Shown here: one piece after another, positions 38,601 to 50,385 of the stretch
How positions within the stretch are numbered: position 1 is the first letter of the stretch
Layout of the letters: each line of letters starts with the position of its first letter
NCBI GenBank assembly: GCA_037074615.1
Contig: CM073552.1
Coordinates: 23,102,019 to 23,166,018 of the forward strand
DNA length: 64,000 bases
Reading direction: 5' to 3'
Source of the DNA: Leucaena leucocephala
Taxonomy: Eukaryota; Streptophyta; Magnoliopsida; Fabales; Fabaceae
Notes under the pieces: model-generated
Databases searched by the model: none
Seen by the model: only the letters and a program-made list of their open reading frames with translations
What the model was told of the DNA's origin: nothing
Made by a program: the position numbers and the translations under genes

Positions 38601-39180
38601 GAGAGAGGGGACAGCATGGAAAAAAACTATTTATGATATTGACAAACAACTTTCCATTTCTTGCTATGAACAATAAACAAATCTGCTTTGCCATTATGCT
38701 TAAACTGAACTCACAACTCACAAGAGACAGAGAGAGATATTATGGCTTGAACTAATATGCCTTGAGAGCCAATTGGAAGAAAAACAACAAACGGAAGCGG
38801 AAAATGTAACCTTGAATTACTTGGAAGAAACAAAAATTTAAGCTTTTGCAAAGTTATATAGAAGAATACTTATTTAGCAAGCTGATGAAGAATAATATTG
38901 AATTGGGGTCTACTTGTTTGGAGATGTAAGCCTTGCAACTTAATCCTTAACCTCCACTATGCTTTACCCATTTATTTATTCATAACCAAAGCATACACTA
39001 TGCTTTAACTTCACTTCTACTCAAAACCCCATATAACACTTCCTCTCTTAACTCCTCTCTTCCAATGTCTTCATCATTCTGTTGTGCTGTGCAGCTCTTC
39101 TTCTTCTTCTTCTTCTCGGTCTCCAACAACACCTTTAAGCTTCTTTCATTCTCCCAAACCCCATGTTTCCTTTAGCCATA
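35620..39180. other. Spacer, possible fragments only
   Basis: No full gene is seen. On the minus strand, 36112-35927 could encode 61 aa starting MASPPPYTLNILGSDPNP with a good AACCATGG context. An exon-like piece occupies about 36740-36620, ending in AAG followed by GTAAGAA. Neither can be joined to a recognisable protein. A (GA)n run lies at 38587-38607. 38900-39180 is probably the TBL promoter and leader. Confidence 0.4.
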
Positions 39181-41660
39181 ATGAAGCCTCCCAGAGTAAA
39201 GCTTCCTCTCCCCATCGTTATCACTTCAATTTGTGTTATTTTCTTCTTTCTTGTTCTCTATGCAGAGAGACTCAGCTTTCTCTCTTCCTCCTCCTCCTCC
39301 TTCTTCAAGTTCAAATCCTGTCCTAGGAGAAGCAACAAACTAAAATCCAGTAAGTCAGCTTCATGGAACTCTTTTTTCTGAGCTATTCGGTTCTGTTGTC
39401 AGAGCTTCTGATATTGTTATTGATGAGCAGGTGATAAGAGAGCAGAGGAAGAAGGAGGAATTGGCTCACTCGTCGATGACAGGTTCGACTTTGATCCAGA
39501 AGAGTGCAATGTTGCTAATGGAAAATGGGTTTTTAACCGTTACATAAAGCCTTTGTACACAGACAGAACATGTCCATATATAGATAGACAGTTTTCTTGT
39601 GTAAAGAATGGAAGAGAAGACTCTGATTATCGCCACTGGGAGTGGCAACCAGAAGATTGTACCTTGCCCAAGTAAGAATTTGCTTCACTTTTGCCCCCCC
39701 CCCCCCCCCCACACGTTATTTGAACTGATGTGATTCACATTTATAACGACAATAAATGGTATAGGTTTGATCCACAACTGGCACTGAAGAAACTTAGAGG
39801 GAAGAGGCTGATGTTTATAGGGGATTCATTGCAGAGAAATCAGTGGGAATCTTTCGTGTGTTTGGTTGAGTGGATGATACCTGAAAAGCGAAAGTCCATG
39901 AAACGAGGGCGTATTCATTCAGTCTTCAAAGCCAAGGTACAAAAAGCTTTTTGCTTGGTTTGGTATAAAAGAACACAGATTTGTTTTGTGGTTCTGATGA
40001 ATCATGTCAGCTTTGAAATATACAACTTAATGATATGTGTAGGATTATGATGCAACAATAGAGTTCTACTGGGCGCCATTTCTTGTGGAATCCAACACTG
40101 ATATACATATAATAGCTGATCCAAAGAAGAGGATAATAAAAGTGGATGAAATCTCTGAGCGTGCCAAGAACTGGACTGGAGTGGATATACTTGTTTTCAA
40201 TACATACGTTTGGTGGATGAGTGGCCTCAGGGTTAAAGCACTGTAAGTTCTCATTCTACTCATTCAAAAGTTTCATGTTTTGTAGAACACAAGTTTGGGA
40301 GTAAAACACTAATTGAGGCTACTCTGATCTAACTTTGACTCAAGCCAAATCATAATGGATTGTGTTTTTTCCGGGTATATCTTAGACCTCAGTTTAACAT
40401 AGACTTGCACAATTCAAAGTTAGTGAAACCTGTTAAATGATCACATGTCAGACTAGAATTGTCATGCCTAGAATAATTTGGATCATTATATGTATGGATA
40501 TCAAGTGGTCACAAGAATGTATTGTTTGAGTTTTTGTTGTTTATGATGAGTTTGATGGAGAGTTTGTTACAGTGTGTGGTGAAAGTTGGGAATGCTGTAT
40601 AATTGCAGATGGGGTTCATTTTCAAATGGTGAAGAAGGGGGTGAAGAATTTGATACACCAGTTGCTTATAAGTTAGGTTTGAAGACATGGGCTAACTGGG
40701 TTGACTCAAATATCAATCCAAACAAAACTCGAGTTTTCTTTACAACCATGTCTCCCACGCACACTAGGTATCTCTCTCTAACTTGAATCTGTTAAAGTAT
40801 ACATTACAATTGCCTAAAGTAAAGAGAGAAATAAATACAAAAAGGTGGGCCCTACTTCTGATAACGAGATTTTATAAAAGTGAAACGTTCTTTTTTATAT
40901 CTCACTCCATATTTTAGGTGAAGTGCACTTTCGAAGATTTAGATCTTTTACACTCTATAATGTAATAATTTTTATTCAACAACTTTGATTTCGATACTTT
41001 AACCAAAACCATCTTGTCACAAATAACTAAAGCCATTATTTTTTAGATCCATTAAAATGGAGTCTCACTTCTAATAATGGGATCTCAGAGATATGAAACT
41101 TACCTCTTTATGTTTATCTTTCTCTATACTTATACTTTAGATGGAGTGCACTTTAAGCAATCCAAATCCTTCTTCAAATGACTTTGATTTAGAATTTAAT
41201 CAATTCCAAAATCATCTTCTTACAAATAATCCTGATAGTAGTTTGTTTTCAAACACCTAGAAGAAGGCTAGATGGAAGAAGTGAATCAAAGTAACAACAC
41301 AAATGAGGCATTATTGTCTGATGTTGCAGAAGTGCAGACTGGGGAAACAAAGAAGGGGTGAAATGTTTCAACGAGACAATGCCAGTGAGGAAGAAGAAGC
41401 ACTGGGGAAGTGGTTCCAACAAGCAAATGATGAGTGTGGTGGCCAAAGTGGTGAAGAACATGAAAGTTCCCGTGAATGTTATCAACATAACTCAGATCTC
41501 AGAGTACAGAATTGATGGTCACTCCTCTGTTTACACAGAAACTGGAGGCAAATTGCTTACTGATGAGGAAAAAGAAAATCCCAAAAATGCAGATTGCATA
41601 CATTGGTGTTTGCCTGGAGTTCCAGACACTTGGAATCAGATATTTTTGGCTATGTTATAG
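39181..41660 (+). CDS. TBL: TBL family polysaccharide O-acetyltransferase (TBL28/29/30 clade)
   Basis: Six exons: 39181-39349, 39431-39671, 39765-39936, 40043-40242, 40609-40767 and 41330-41660. The protein is 423 aa. It is type-II membrane: after MKPPRVKLP comes one transmembrane anchor (IVITSICVIFFFLVLYAERL), then a Ser/Phe-rich stem. The TBL domain follows (CNVANGKWVFNRYIKPLYTD, CPYIDRQFSCVKNGR) and then the DUF231/GDSL-like catalytic part with GDS (156-158, in FIGDSLQRNQWESF) and DxxH (402-405, in DCIHWCLPGVPDTWN). The family acetylates wall polymers, mainly xylan, in the Golgi lumen from an acetyl donor. The retained block VFNTYVWWMSGLRVKALWGS is typical of the ESKIMO1-related clade. An upstream in-frame ATG at 39163 would add six residues. 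All catalytic residues are present, so the gene looks functional. Confidence 0.92.
39694..39711 (+). repeat. Poly-C tract in TBL intron 2
   Basis: A run of about 18 C residues lies between the donor at 39672 and the acceptor at 39764. Plant introns are usually U-rich, so the tract is unusual, and such runs are error-prone in sequencing. Confidence 0.8.
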
Positions 41661-42649
41661 CAAAAAATATACATACAAAACAAGGGAAAAGTGTCAATGT
41701 GATTCTTTTTTTTTTTTTGTTTCTTGAGGCATGAAGATGTCAAATTAATTGTATGAAGTTATATGTTCATATATTCATCTTTCCTGGGGCATTATTCGTT
41801 TGATATAAATTTGCACATGCTTCAGAAAAATCTGCAAGCATTTTATGTACTTTAACACTCACAACAGGATGCAAATTAGTCTTTTGCCCTTTTCCCCCCA
41901 GTAAGGATAATTCATGGTATTTTAAGTAAATTATGAAAAAGGCATCAATAATAATAATAATCATACTTCTCAGAATTACAAGTTCAGTATTAAATTAAAA
42001 TTATATATTAATTATAACATCATTTTTCAATGCTTTTAATAACTTAAAACAAAGAATAATACTATTAAAACTTACAAATCTAATATAAAATTTTAGATGG
42101 ATTATACTTTTTTTGAAGAAAAAGAATTATACTAATGCTTTCTCTATTTCAAAGAATACTATACACAAACTTTTCTTCAAATGGAAAATTAACTTCAACT
42201 TAAATTTAATTTTGAAGTTTTCAGAAAAAAAAATCGCATGACTCCTTAATCTCTAGACATTGCAATTTGCAAGAAGCTAAGAGAACAATAGTAATAAAAA
42301 CTTTGGAAGAGTATAATTTGGTATGAATTTTTTATAATATCTTGACGATATGTCGTTGATATGCTTTACTTAAAATTGTGTTAATTTATGAAATATCTAA
42401 ACTAACTAATTATATTTTAATAGAAAAATTTAAACTAAATTATATATTCTATATAAATATACACTTTAAAAATAAATTCGAGATTTGCATAACTAAAAAT
42501 TTCAGAGTCTTGAGTTTTGACCAATATATATGAAAGATTTCAGAATTAATACGGTCAACGTCAAACGCACCCTTTATTTTTTCGTGAAAAATAAAACGCA
42601 CTTTTAAATGATTTCTCGTTGGGGGGTTCATTGGGCAATCCGGCAGTCG
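41661..42649. other. TBL 3' region and spacer
   Basis: The first ~150 bases are likely 3' UTR. The rest is AT-rich with no gene seen. Confidence 0.45.
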
Positions 42650-42742
42650 GCTCCATAAACCCTACTCGCTCCTAATAAACGGCGATAAACCCTTTATACA
42701 ACGAATTTGATCGCTTCTTGCTTGCAGAAGCCTGAGGCACAT
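42650..42742 (+). promoter_or_regulatory. WDR12 5' leader with telo-box; similar to 47566-47701
   Basis: It contains CATAAACCCTACTC (telo-box AAACCCTA at 42657-42664), a second GATAAACCC at 42684-42692 and CTTGCAGAAGCCTGAGGCAC at 42721-42740. The same three blocks recur in the same order in front of the snoRNA-host gene. Telo-boxes are a hallmark of plant ribosome-biogenesis promoters. Confidence 0.6.
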
Positions 42743-42802
42743 TCCCTTTGATACTTATTTTCCGGTCGTCCGTTCTATTTTCATTTACGTCGAGGCTACC
42801 GG

Positions 42803-45800
42803 ATGGACGTTGACATGAATGAAGAAGCTGAAGGAGTGTCGAGGAGGATCCAAGGGCGCTTCGTTACTAAGTTAAAACCACCTCTCAAAGTCCCAACCAC
42901 TGTCATTTCCATCCCCGCCAACCTTACTAGATTTGGTCTCTCCTCCGTCATCAATAGTCTTCTTGAAGCCACTGGTAGCTCACTTTCTGTATTCCTTTTT
43001 CCACTCAAATGTCTCTAGCTGCTTAAACTTCCATTGCAGTTATTAAGTTGAGGTTTTGACTGTTGCACAATTTGTTTTTCTCAATGGAAAGTTGTTGCCT
43101 TTGTCTTGTTTGAAGAAGATTTTGTTATGTGTTCAATGGAAAGTTTGCGTCTTATCCTTGCATATTTAAATTTTACTCTTTCGTGTTTCCGAGTAGCTTT
43201 TTAGTGTAAGTGTCAATTATGGGCAGGTGATCCTGATTATAAACCGGAACCTTTTGATATTTTGATCGATAGCGAGTTGGTTCGGATGTCACTCGAGGAG
43301 TTTTTGGTCGTCAAGGGAATTTCAGTGGTAAGTATCTCATCATCCTACTTTTGTTGATTTTCTGTCTTGAATTTGAATGTATGAGTTCAATGAATATCTG
43401 CGTTTGTCAGGTGACAATAGAAAAAGGAAGAGTTGTCTAGACGGAATTATTTGTTTAATAACAGAAGCTATTATTAGAAGTAGTGGACTAGGGGTCAAAT
43501 GAAGTCTTTCAGATTCTCTAACTATTCTCTTCTTTTATATTTTCTCTTACTCTTTCTATAAAAAAAATTGTAGAAATAAGAAATGATCTTTACTGAAAGA
43601 TTCTTTAGATGACATTTTTTGGTATTTATGATTCTATTGCCCATTATTTTGGAGTCATATCGGATGTTTGTAAATAATGAAATGCAGGAAAAGATATTGG
43701 AAATTGAATACACAAGGGTAGTGGCCCCACGTAAGGAGGAAGACCCTTCTTTACATGATGATTGGGTTAGTGCGGTTGATGGTTCTTCTTCTCGGTAAGC
43801 TTGTAAACATTAAACTAGGTGGTATATGATATTGAATTGTTATCTGATTCAGTCGGCATGATTTAACTATGTCATGTTACAAGTTGGGTTTTTGTTAGTG
43901 TTAGCTATACAAATATTGGTTAATGAAGATTTGGCCGAGCTAATCTAGTTGGATTAAGTTGACCTGGATGACTTGGTTAGCTTCATTTGATTTGAAAGTA
44001 TATCAATTTTGGATCAGGCTGTCCTTCACTAAGAATGGTTAACATTTATGCTTTTGCTGCTGCAGGTTCTTTTTTACGGGATGCTATGATGGTTTAGGGA
44101 GGTAACAATTTTAGATAATTCGTTTGTTATCTTAGAGTTCGTCATTTAGTGACTTCTTTAAGATTTTATTATATCTCTTGTTTAAGGAATTTTTATAATG
44201 TTATGAAATCTTTTCTTAGGGTGTGGGAAGGTGGTGGATTATGTACGCATATATTGGAGGGGCACACTGCTGCAATCACTTCTGTTAGCATCATCGATCA
44301 CAAAGGTAACAAAGACAAGGGTTATCTCATACTCTTACATGCATGCCAATATCTCTTGCTTCTGTTAGCAAGAGATATATCTGAAGCTGTGGGATGCGTG
44401 TTCCTTTATAGTAGGGAACTTGTACAAGTCCTAATGTTCCATATCATAAATTCTAATATTAATTTTATATTGCACCCATTTATCAATATATGTACTGTAT
44501 TTAGGTGCAGGAACTTGTACCTTAGCAACTGCTTCAAATGATCGAACAATAAGGCTATGGAAGGTAACTAGAAAAAAGTATATAAAGATGCAAATTTTTA
44601 TGTCGAGTATTGACCTGACCATATTATGTTCTTTAACTTTGTTCAAAAGCTCAATCTAGATGAGGCCATGGAGCATCCTATGAAGATTAGTACTTTCAAA
44701 ACCTTGTGTGGTCATAAAGATACTGTGAAGAGTGTTGCCGCACAAACTTCTGGAGAAATGGTTCGTTACTATATTTTTAATTTTCCGTCTTTCTCTATGA
44801 ATTTCATCGATAACATTTATAAAGGTGCAAAATTTAGATTTCTGATGTTAGTCCTCTTGTTTCTGTTATCACGTATATTTAGATTTGTTCTGGTTCTTGG
44901 GATTCTACCATCAAGTTGTGGCAAACTCACTTTGACGCAGAAGTTGATGTGTCTATTAAGAAGAGGAAAGTGAAAGATGGAGTTGAGGAGTCACAGTTAG
45001 AGGTCAGTATGTCATTGGGTTAATAATAAATTTAGAAAGGAACATATAGTTCCTTTTGATTTTTTTGAATAGTAAAATATAGAAAGAAAAAGAGCAGTTC
45101 CTATTGACTTGATATCACTGGGTTGATTTTGTACTCTAAATACTTTTATGCTTTTTTTGGGTTTTTGGATTTTGAAAGCTATTATCATAAGAGTTAAATG
45201 ACCTCGCTTTGTTTAATGCTAAAACTTTAGTTTTTGACATTATATTTGTAGATATGTGAATTCAATAAACCTTTCAGTGTATATAACTCTGTATTTCGTT
45301 CTCTGGAATATTGTTTCTTATTTATTTTATAATTTTGAACTTTTTTTGTCACTTAAATCAATTTGTTGTGAGTGTATATAACTGTATAACTCTTGCATTT
45401 TAGGGGGAGGCTGCATCTACACTTGTGGGCCACACAGAGCATGTTTCTTCTGTGGTTTGGCCACAGCGAGACACAATCTATTCTGCATCATGGGATCATT
45501 CTGTTAGGAAATGGGATGTTGAGACTGGGAAAGACTCGTTAAATATAGTAAGTATTTCTTTTCAAATTTTGATGCTTTTTTAAAGTCACTTAAAGTTCTG
45601 CCATGTAACCTAGATTGCTGATATAGTTTTGATCCCCTATGATGGATATTTTAGTCTTTATCTCAAAACATCATGATATTAATATTCTATTTATAAATTT
45701 TAATCACTACATGTCCTCCAACTGTAGTTCTGTGGAAAGGCTCTCAATTGTCTGGATGTTGGTGGAGATGGATCTGCTTTGATAATTGCTGGTGGTTCTG

Positions 45801-46366
45801 ATCCTGTTCTTAGGATTTGGGATCCTCGCAAGCCAGGTCTATTAAATAAAGTCCAATCTTTGTTTACTCCAACCATCAAGTGAATGTATTAATGCCTAAG
45901 TTGACAGTTTTTCTTCTTCTGTAGGAACTTCTGCTCCAGTTTTTCAGTTTGCTTCTCATACTTCTTGGATTTCAGCTTGCAAATGGCATGATAATTCTTG
46001 GTTTCATTTACTTTCTTCATCTTATGATGGAAAAGTTATGTTATGGGATTTGAGAACTGCGGTAATGTATCATCATTTTACAGAGGGATTGTTTAGCTTT
46101 GTCGTAAGCTTTAAAGTTTACCTTAATATTTCTCTATTTTTTCCTTGCAGTGGCCACTTTCTGTTATTGAATCACATAGTGACAAGGTATACAAATATCA
46201 CTATATATTCTTTCTTTCACACCTGAAATGAGTCAAAGGCCTTCTTGATAAAATGTTTGTTTATTTGACTTAGGTGCTATGTGCTGATTGGTGGAGAAGT
46301 AACAGTGTTATCAGTGGTGGAGCAGATTCAAAAGTCTGCATTTCTTCTGAAATTTCAGTACAATGA
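42803..46366 (+). CDS. WDR12: Ribosome biogenesis WD40 protein WDR12/YTM1
   Basis: Thirteen exons: 42803-42974, 43227-43327, 43688-43794, 44066-44101, 44220-44305, 44505-44563, 44650-44760, 44883-45002, 45404-45547, 45728-45836, 45925-46061, 46151-46186 and 46274-46366. The total is 436 aa, with every junction in phase. The N-terminus is an NLE domain (GRFVTKLKPPLKVPTTVISI, then SLEEFLVVKGISVEKILEIEY). WD40 repeats follow, visible as GHTAAITSV..NDRTIRLWK, GHKDTVKSV..WDSTIKLWQ, GHTEHVSSV..WDHSVRKWD, GGSDPVLRIWDPRKPG, SHTSWISACKW..YDGKVMLWDLRTA and SHSDKVLCADWW. A Lys-rich insert (SIKKRKVKDG) sits between blades. Members join the PeBoW complex (Pescadillo, BOP1, WDR12) in the nucleolus, and the NLE domain is the MDN1/REA1 docking site for 60S maturation. 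Nothing suggests loss of function. Confidence 0.93.
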
Positions 46367-46417
46367 TCCCATGTTTTTGGGTTAGTTATTTAAAATTTTA
46401 ACATTATATATGAAAAG

Positions 46418-46566
46418 TAAGAGGGTGAGCCTCAGTGGCCTAGGGTCACAAGTTTAAATTTTAAAAATAATCTTTTTACTTGTAAGGTAAGGCTGCGTAC
46501 ACATGTCCTTCTCCTGACCCTACTTGGTGGGGGAGCTTTAGCACTGAGTCACCTTCTTTATATACT
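46418..46566 (+). mobile_element. SINE
   Basis: A pol-III-like head (GGTGAGCCTCAGTGG as box A, GGTCACAAGTTTAAATT as a degenerate box B) is followed by AAGGCTGCGTACA, CTGACCC and GGGGAGCTTTAGCACTGAGT. That body is typical of Au/TS-type plant SINEs. TGAAAAG repeats flank it at 46411-46417 and 46567-46573. It sits about 50 bases after the WDR12 stop, probably inside the 3' UTR. Confidence 0.65.
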
Positions 46567-46573
46567 TGAAAAG

Positions 46574-47565
46574 CGAAAAGCATTTACTTACCTGATGATT
46601 GCTAGGATGGCAATTCTTTTTTATTGTTAGGTGCTTAATCTATCCTGTAGGACAAGAATGGATCCAGTTTAGAGTGGATTAACAAGAAGTCTAAATTTTG
46701 ATCTATGGATTTAGGGACTGGCGAGGTAGTTATACACTCTAGAACGATCATGTGATTGTATACTTCATATTTTCTAAAGACTGTATGTGAGGATTTGTAC
46801 TTGGGCTGTACAATGCACAGGACGACGAATTTTTGCGTGGACAAATTGTAATAGGGTTTCTTCTGATTCACATTTGTATTGTTATATTGAGCTTTTGGAT
46901 CAATGGACGTGAGCCAATTTTCTCCTATGGTCTAATGTGAAAATTACTTTTTTATAATTTTTTTTTGCTTGTAAAATTTGTTAATTTTATCGAGTGTTAA
47001 TGCCAAGCACGGACAAATAATTACGAAAAATAATAAAGGACGAGGTATCTCTTTAAAATTGCTCACAATATAGGCCCTTCCGTCTCGCACGGATGCCTTC
47101 CTAAACCATGTTGGTGATGATACTTTTCATTTATTAAACATATATTTAAATTTTTCTGATATAATAGAAAAAATGTCATAAAAATTATACGTTTAATGTA
47201 TTTCTATTTGTACATCTGTTGTAATAAATATACATTTAAGAATTATGGTAAGGTATATAAAAATTATATAATTTATCAAAACTTAAAGCTATTCAATCTT
47301 TGGTGAATTACCAGACACCTTCACAACATTGGTATCATTCTCTAAGGATTTTAATAATTTAATTTAATGACTTAAAAAGCAGAACACATTTTAAATTACA
47401 AATTTAACATTAAATTCATAATTTTAAATTATCATATATATATTAATATATACACACTCATATTTTTCGTTTATAATTTTTTTTTTCCCATAAAGGCTTT
47501 ACATACAGGCTCATATGGATTACCCACCAGAGTTGGGTTTATCTTTTAGGTCCAATCTGTTTATG
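46574..47565. other. WDR12 3' region and spacer
   Basis: AT-rich. No gene or element boundary is seen. Confidence 0.45.
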
Positions 47566-47701
47566 GGTTTCATAAACCCTACTCTTGCCCAATAAGATGC
47601 GATAAACCCCTTGACCCCGCGAATTAGTTCGATTAGCTCTATGTATGGAATCTTCAGCTTTCCTTTTGCGCAGTGTATGCTTACAGAAGCTTGAGGTGCC
47701 A
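47566..47701 (+). promoter_or_regulatory. 5' leader of the snoRNA-host gene with telo-box
   Basis: CATAAACCCTACTC (telo-box 47574-47581), GATAAACCC at 47601-47609 and GCTTACAGAAGCTTGAGGTGC at 47679-47699 repeat the WDR12 leader blocks in the same order, with extra bases between them. It lies about 330 bases upstream of the ATG at 48025. The leader is probably spliced, since CTGCAG acceptors occur just before that ATG. Confidence 0.55.
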
Positions 47702-48444
47702 ATCTCTTCTCTAACCATTTTTTTATCGTGCAATGTAAATACTTTTGCGTTTTCGTCGCAGCTCAGTTTTGACCACATTTTCATCCAGGTTTCACTCTAT
47801 CACAAATATATTTTGATCTTATCCCTCGATTTATGTTTTGATCCCAGTCAACGAATGAAATAATTTTCATATATCTCTATTTGATTTGTATATGTATTGT
47901 ATAGAATAACATTTGAATCTTGATATATTTCTGCAACTTTTTTTTTAAATCTGCTCATTAATCGTTTATAAACCTTTTCTTATTTTCTGATATTAATGCA
48001 GCTGCAGTGTAAGCTGGGTTAAAAATGGCAGGTGGAGGGAATTTTATGCACAGAATAATATCCTACGTGGTAAATGAATTGGTCGTGAACGGTCTTGCCA
48101 ATAGGTATCTTAACCCATTTTGTTTCTTTAAACTTCGATTCATTCTTTTCAATCTGTTTTTTTTTTGTTGGTATAGTGTGTTCTTATTTAATTTCAAGCT
48201 TCTTTCTCTGGCCACCGGCAAAGTTATTTCCCGGATGGCTCGTTCCATTGAAGCGAGATAGTGTCAAGTTCCTCAATTATAGTTTCCAGGGCAAACAGGA
48301 TTGCACTGGAAGTCTAGGAGTTTGATACATTCTGCTACAAGCGCAATCGTAAAATACTTTCTATCTAGAGAAGACGAAATTTTGATGGTTAGCTCGTCTA
48401 AAAGAGAAATTGTAGATGAAGCATGTGCCTATTTTCATCAGTTA

Positions 48445-48523
48445 TTGCCTATGATGACTCTCGTAGGCTTGTAATGATTGCAGAGATGACTGCAAGAATT
48501 AACATCTAACGGACTGAGGCTTT
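48445..48523 (+). ncRNA. C/D-box snoRNA-like unit, copy 1
   Basis: C box ATGATGA (48451-48457) and D box CTGA (48514-48517) are bounded by a short GCC/GGC terminal stem. An internal GAGATGA serves as C'. The upstream guide region shares CGTAGGCTTGTAATGAT with copies 2 and 3. The size (~79 nt) and location inside an intron suit plant C/D snoRNAs. The D-box guide (ACATCTAACGGA) differs from the other copies. The targets are not identified. Confidence 0.6.
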
Positions 48524-48526
48524 ATG
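48522..48526. other. Target-site duplication of the outer retroelement (left)
   Basis: TTATG here and at 56615-56619 flank the outer element exactly. The insertion fell directly behind snoRNA copy 1. Confidence 0.75.
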
Positions 48527-48779
48527 TGATGCGTTCTTTGATTAAAAGATGACAGAAAAGAGAGGAAAGAGAGAGGGATTGGCAGAAAGAGAGTCGGGAG
48601 AAGAAAGAACAAAGGAAGAAAGGAAATAGAAGAAGTTGGGGAATGAATATATTCACTGAAATGTCATTGCACTCTGACTATAATCAGGTAGTTTTGCTAT
48701 TTATAGATTAGGGTCTAGGAGTCACTGTTAATTATGTACGTATATAACGGTAAAACAAATAAGTAAAAACTTTATAACA
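48527..48779 (-). repeat. 3' LTR of the outer Ty3/gypsy element
   Basis: On the plus strand it runs TGATGCG..TTATAACA (253 bp, TG..CA ends). A purine-rich tract (AAGGGGAG read on the minus strand) sits directly outside its right end, as expected of a polypurine tract for a minus-strand element. The shared part is repeated at 56411-56614. Confidence 0.75.
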
Positions 48780-48805
48780 ATACTCCCCTTAAACAACCCT
48801 TGTCC

Positions 48806-48992
48806 TCAAGGGTTGGAGACTCCAAACTCAGGGAACTGCTGCTGCAAACTATAAAGAGAAGTCCAAGAAGCTTCTTCTTCTAGGTACCCCCTCCATTGCA
48901 CCAAGACTTCAGTGATAATCCGCTTCTTCTTCCTCCTAATTCTAGTAGCCAATATTTTCTCAAGATATTGAGAACTAGGAAGAGTAGGATAG
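48806..48992 (-). pseudogene. Integrase C-terminal chromodomain of the outer element
   Basis: The minus-strand frame reads ILATRIRRKKKRIITEVLVQ, then WRGYLEEEASWTSLYSLQQQ, then FPEFG, a chromodomain with the usual Trp and acidic residues. It is the end of the outer pol, cut from the rest by the inner element at 48993. The apparent ORF extending to 49066 reads on into the inner LTR and is chimeric. Confidence 0.7.
48988..48992. other. Target-site duplication of the inner retroelement (left)
   Basis: GATAG here and at 54065-54069 flank the inner element exactly. Confidence 0.8.
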
Positions 48993-49377
48993 TGATAATA
49001 TCCTGCCAAAGCCTCTAAAGACTTATTCAAGGCAGCACAAACGTGCAAGAGAAATTCCAGCAACAAATCTTTAGTTTTATGAATTTTTATTTTATGTTTT
49101 CAGCAATTTCTGTTGTAGCTGTAGTGGAGGAATACGTGGGTTACCCACGTTAGCATATAGTGGGTTTAGTGGAGATCAATTTCAGTTTAGCAATTTACGT
49201 TTATTTCAGGGAAAAAAACACCAAAAAATCCCTCTATAAGTAACTATATATATGGGCTAGTAGGCCCTCAGCAATGACAAGAATTATTTACAGAGTATAT
49301 CTATTTCTGGCTTCTATTTGTTTTTCTGTGCGAGATACTTGCAGAGAGAGATTAATCAAAGAGTATTGACCTTAACA
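48993..49377 (+). repeat. 5' LTR of the inner element
   Basis: 385 bp from TGATAATATCC to CCTTAACA. It differs from the right LTR at roughly a dozen positions by eye. A degenerate primer-binding site (TTGGCCTCAGAACC, resembling the tRNA-Met type) follows immediately. Confidence 0.85.
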
Positions 49378-49395
49378 ATTTGGCCTCAGAACCAG

Positions 49396-50385
49396 ATGGT
49401 GGAAACATGCTCATCTGTTGCTGTCGCTAACACAGACGTCAATGCACACCAAGGAGGCGTCCACACCTCGGGTGGGGATCCTCTGGCAGTCATTGCAGCC
49501 AGACTCAACATGTTGGAAGAACTAAGGGATAAAGTGGCGAATCTGGAAGTACAATCAAGAACCAGTTCAGCGAAGAAGAAGGGGAGGCACTGGGGAGAAG
49601 AATACGAGGAAGAAGGCGAGACATACCAGCGAAATAGAATGCCTTTTGCAAAGATTGAGTTTCCCCGCTTCAGTGGCGGTGATCCACGAGGTTGGGTGCT
49701 GAAAGCGGAGAAATTTTTTCGTTACTACCAGACGCCGGAGGATGATAAAGTCGAAATCGCCGCTATGTACCTGGAAGGGGATGCGCTTGATTTGTTTTCC
49801 TGGATCAACACTGAAAGGACATTACTATACTGGGAAGAACTAGTTAAGATGCTGAATGAACACTATGGACCTCCAGAATTCCTAAATCCAGAAGAGTTCT
49901 TGTGCGGCATCAAACAAACAGGAAGTGTGGCGGAGTATCGACAGGAATGGGCACGAAGGGTGGCTTGGGTGATGAACTGGACGGAACACTGTCTGCTAGG
50001 AGTATTCTTGAATGGACTACCAGAGGAACTGAGAGCAGAAGTCCGCCTGCACAAGCTGCGTACAGTTTACTGAGCTTCAAGTCTGGCAGTGGAGTTCGAG
50101 AAGACTTAGGGCTCGGGTCGTGGATCCAGATTATCTTCCCCTATGGGCCCAAGTTGGTCCAATAACAACCTTCACACTGGCCCAACTTATCTCCAAAACA
50201 GAACACTGTCAAGTGCAGATCCAGTTCCCCCTCCCGCAAACACACAACAAACTGAAATGGGTCCATCGAGACAGCATAGCTGGGAGGCCACCAAGCAGCA
50301 CCACCGGGAAAAAGGCCTCTGTTACAGATGTGGAGCCTCTTTCTGACCAAGCCATCGCTGTAACATATTAACTCTTGCACTCCTG
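49396..50385 (+). pseudogene. gag region of the inner element
   Basis: Opens at the ATG at 49396. It contains a coiled-coil-like segment, the retrotransposon gag core (FPRFSGGDPRGWVLKAEKFF, AAMYLEGDALDLFSWI, VAEYRQEWARRV, FLNGLPEELRAEVRLH) and a CCHC zinc knuckle at about 50320-50365. In-frame stops lie at 50071-50073, 50107-50109 and, within the zinc knuckle, 50344-50346. Confidence 0.8.

Noticed and set aside
39084..39326. 80-aa plus-strand ORF at the TBL start
   Set aside because: Overlaps the TBL exon 1 in another frame; the Ser run comes from TCT repeats and the TBL anchor frame fits the family.
48806..49066. 86-aa minus-strand ORF as a single gene
   Set aside because: Chimera of the outer element's chromodomain and antisense inner LTR, created by the insertion.
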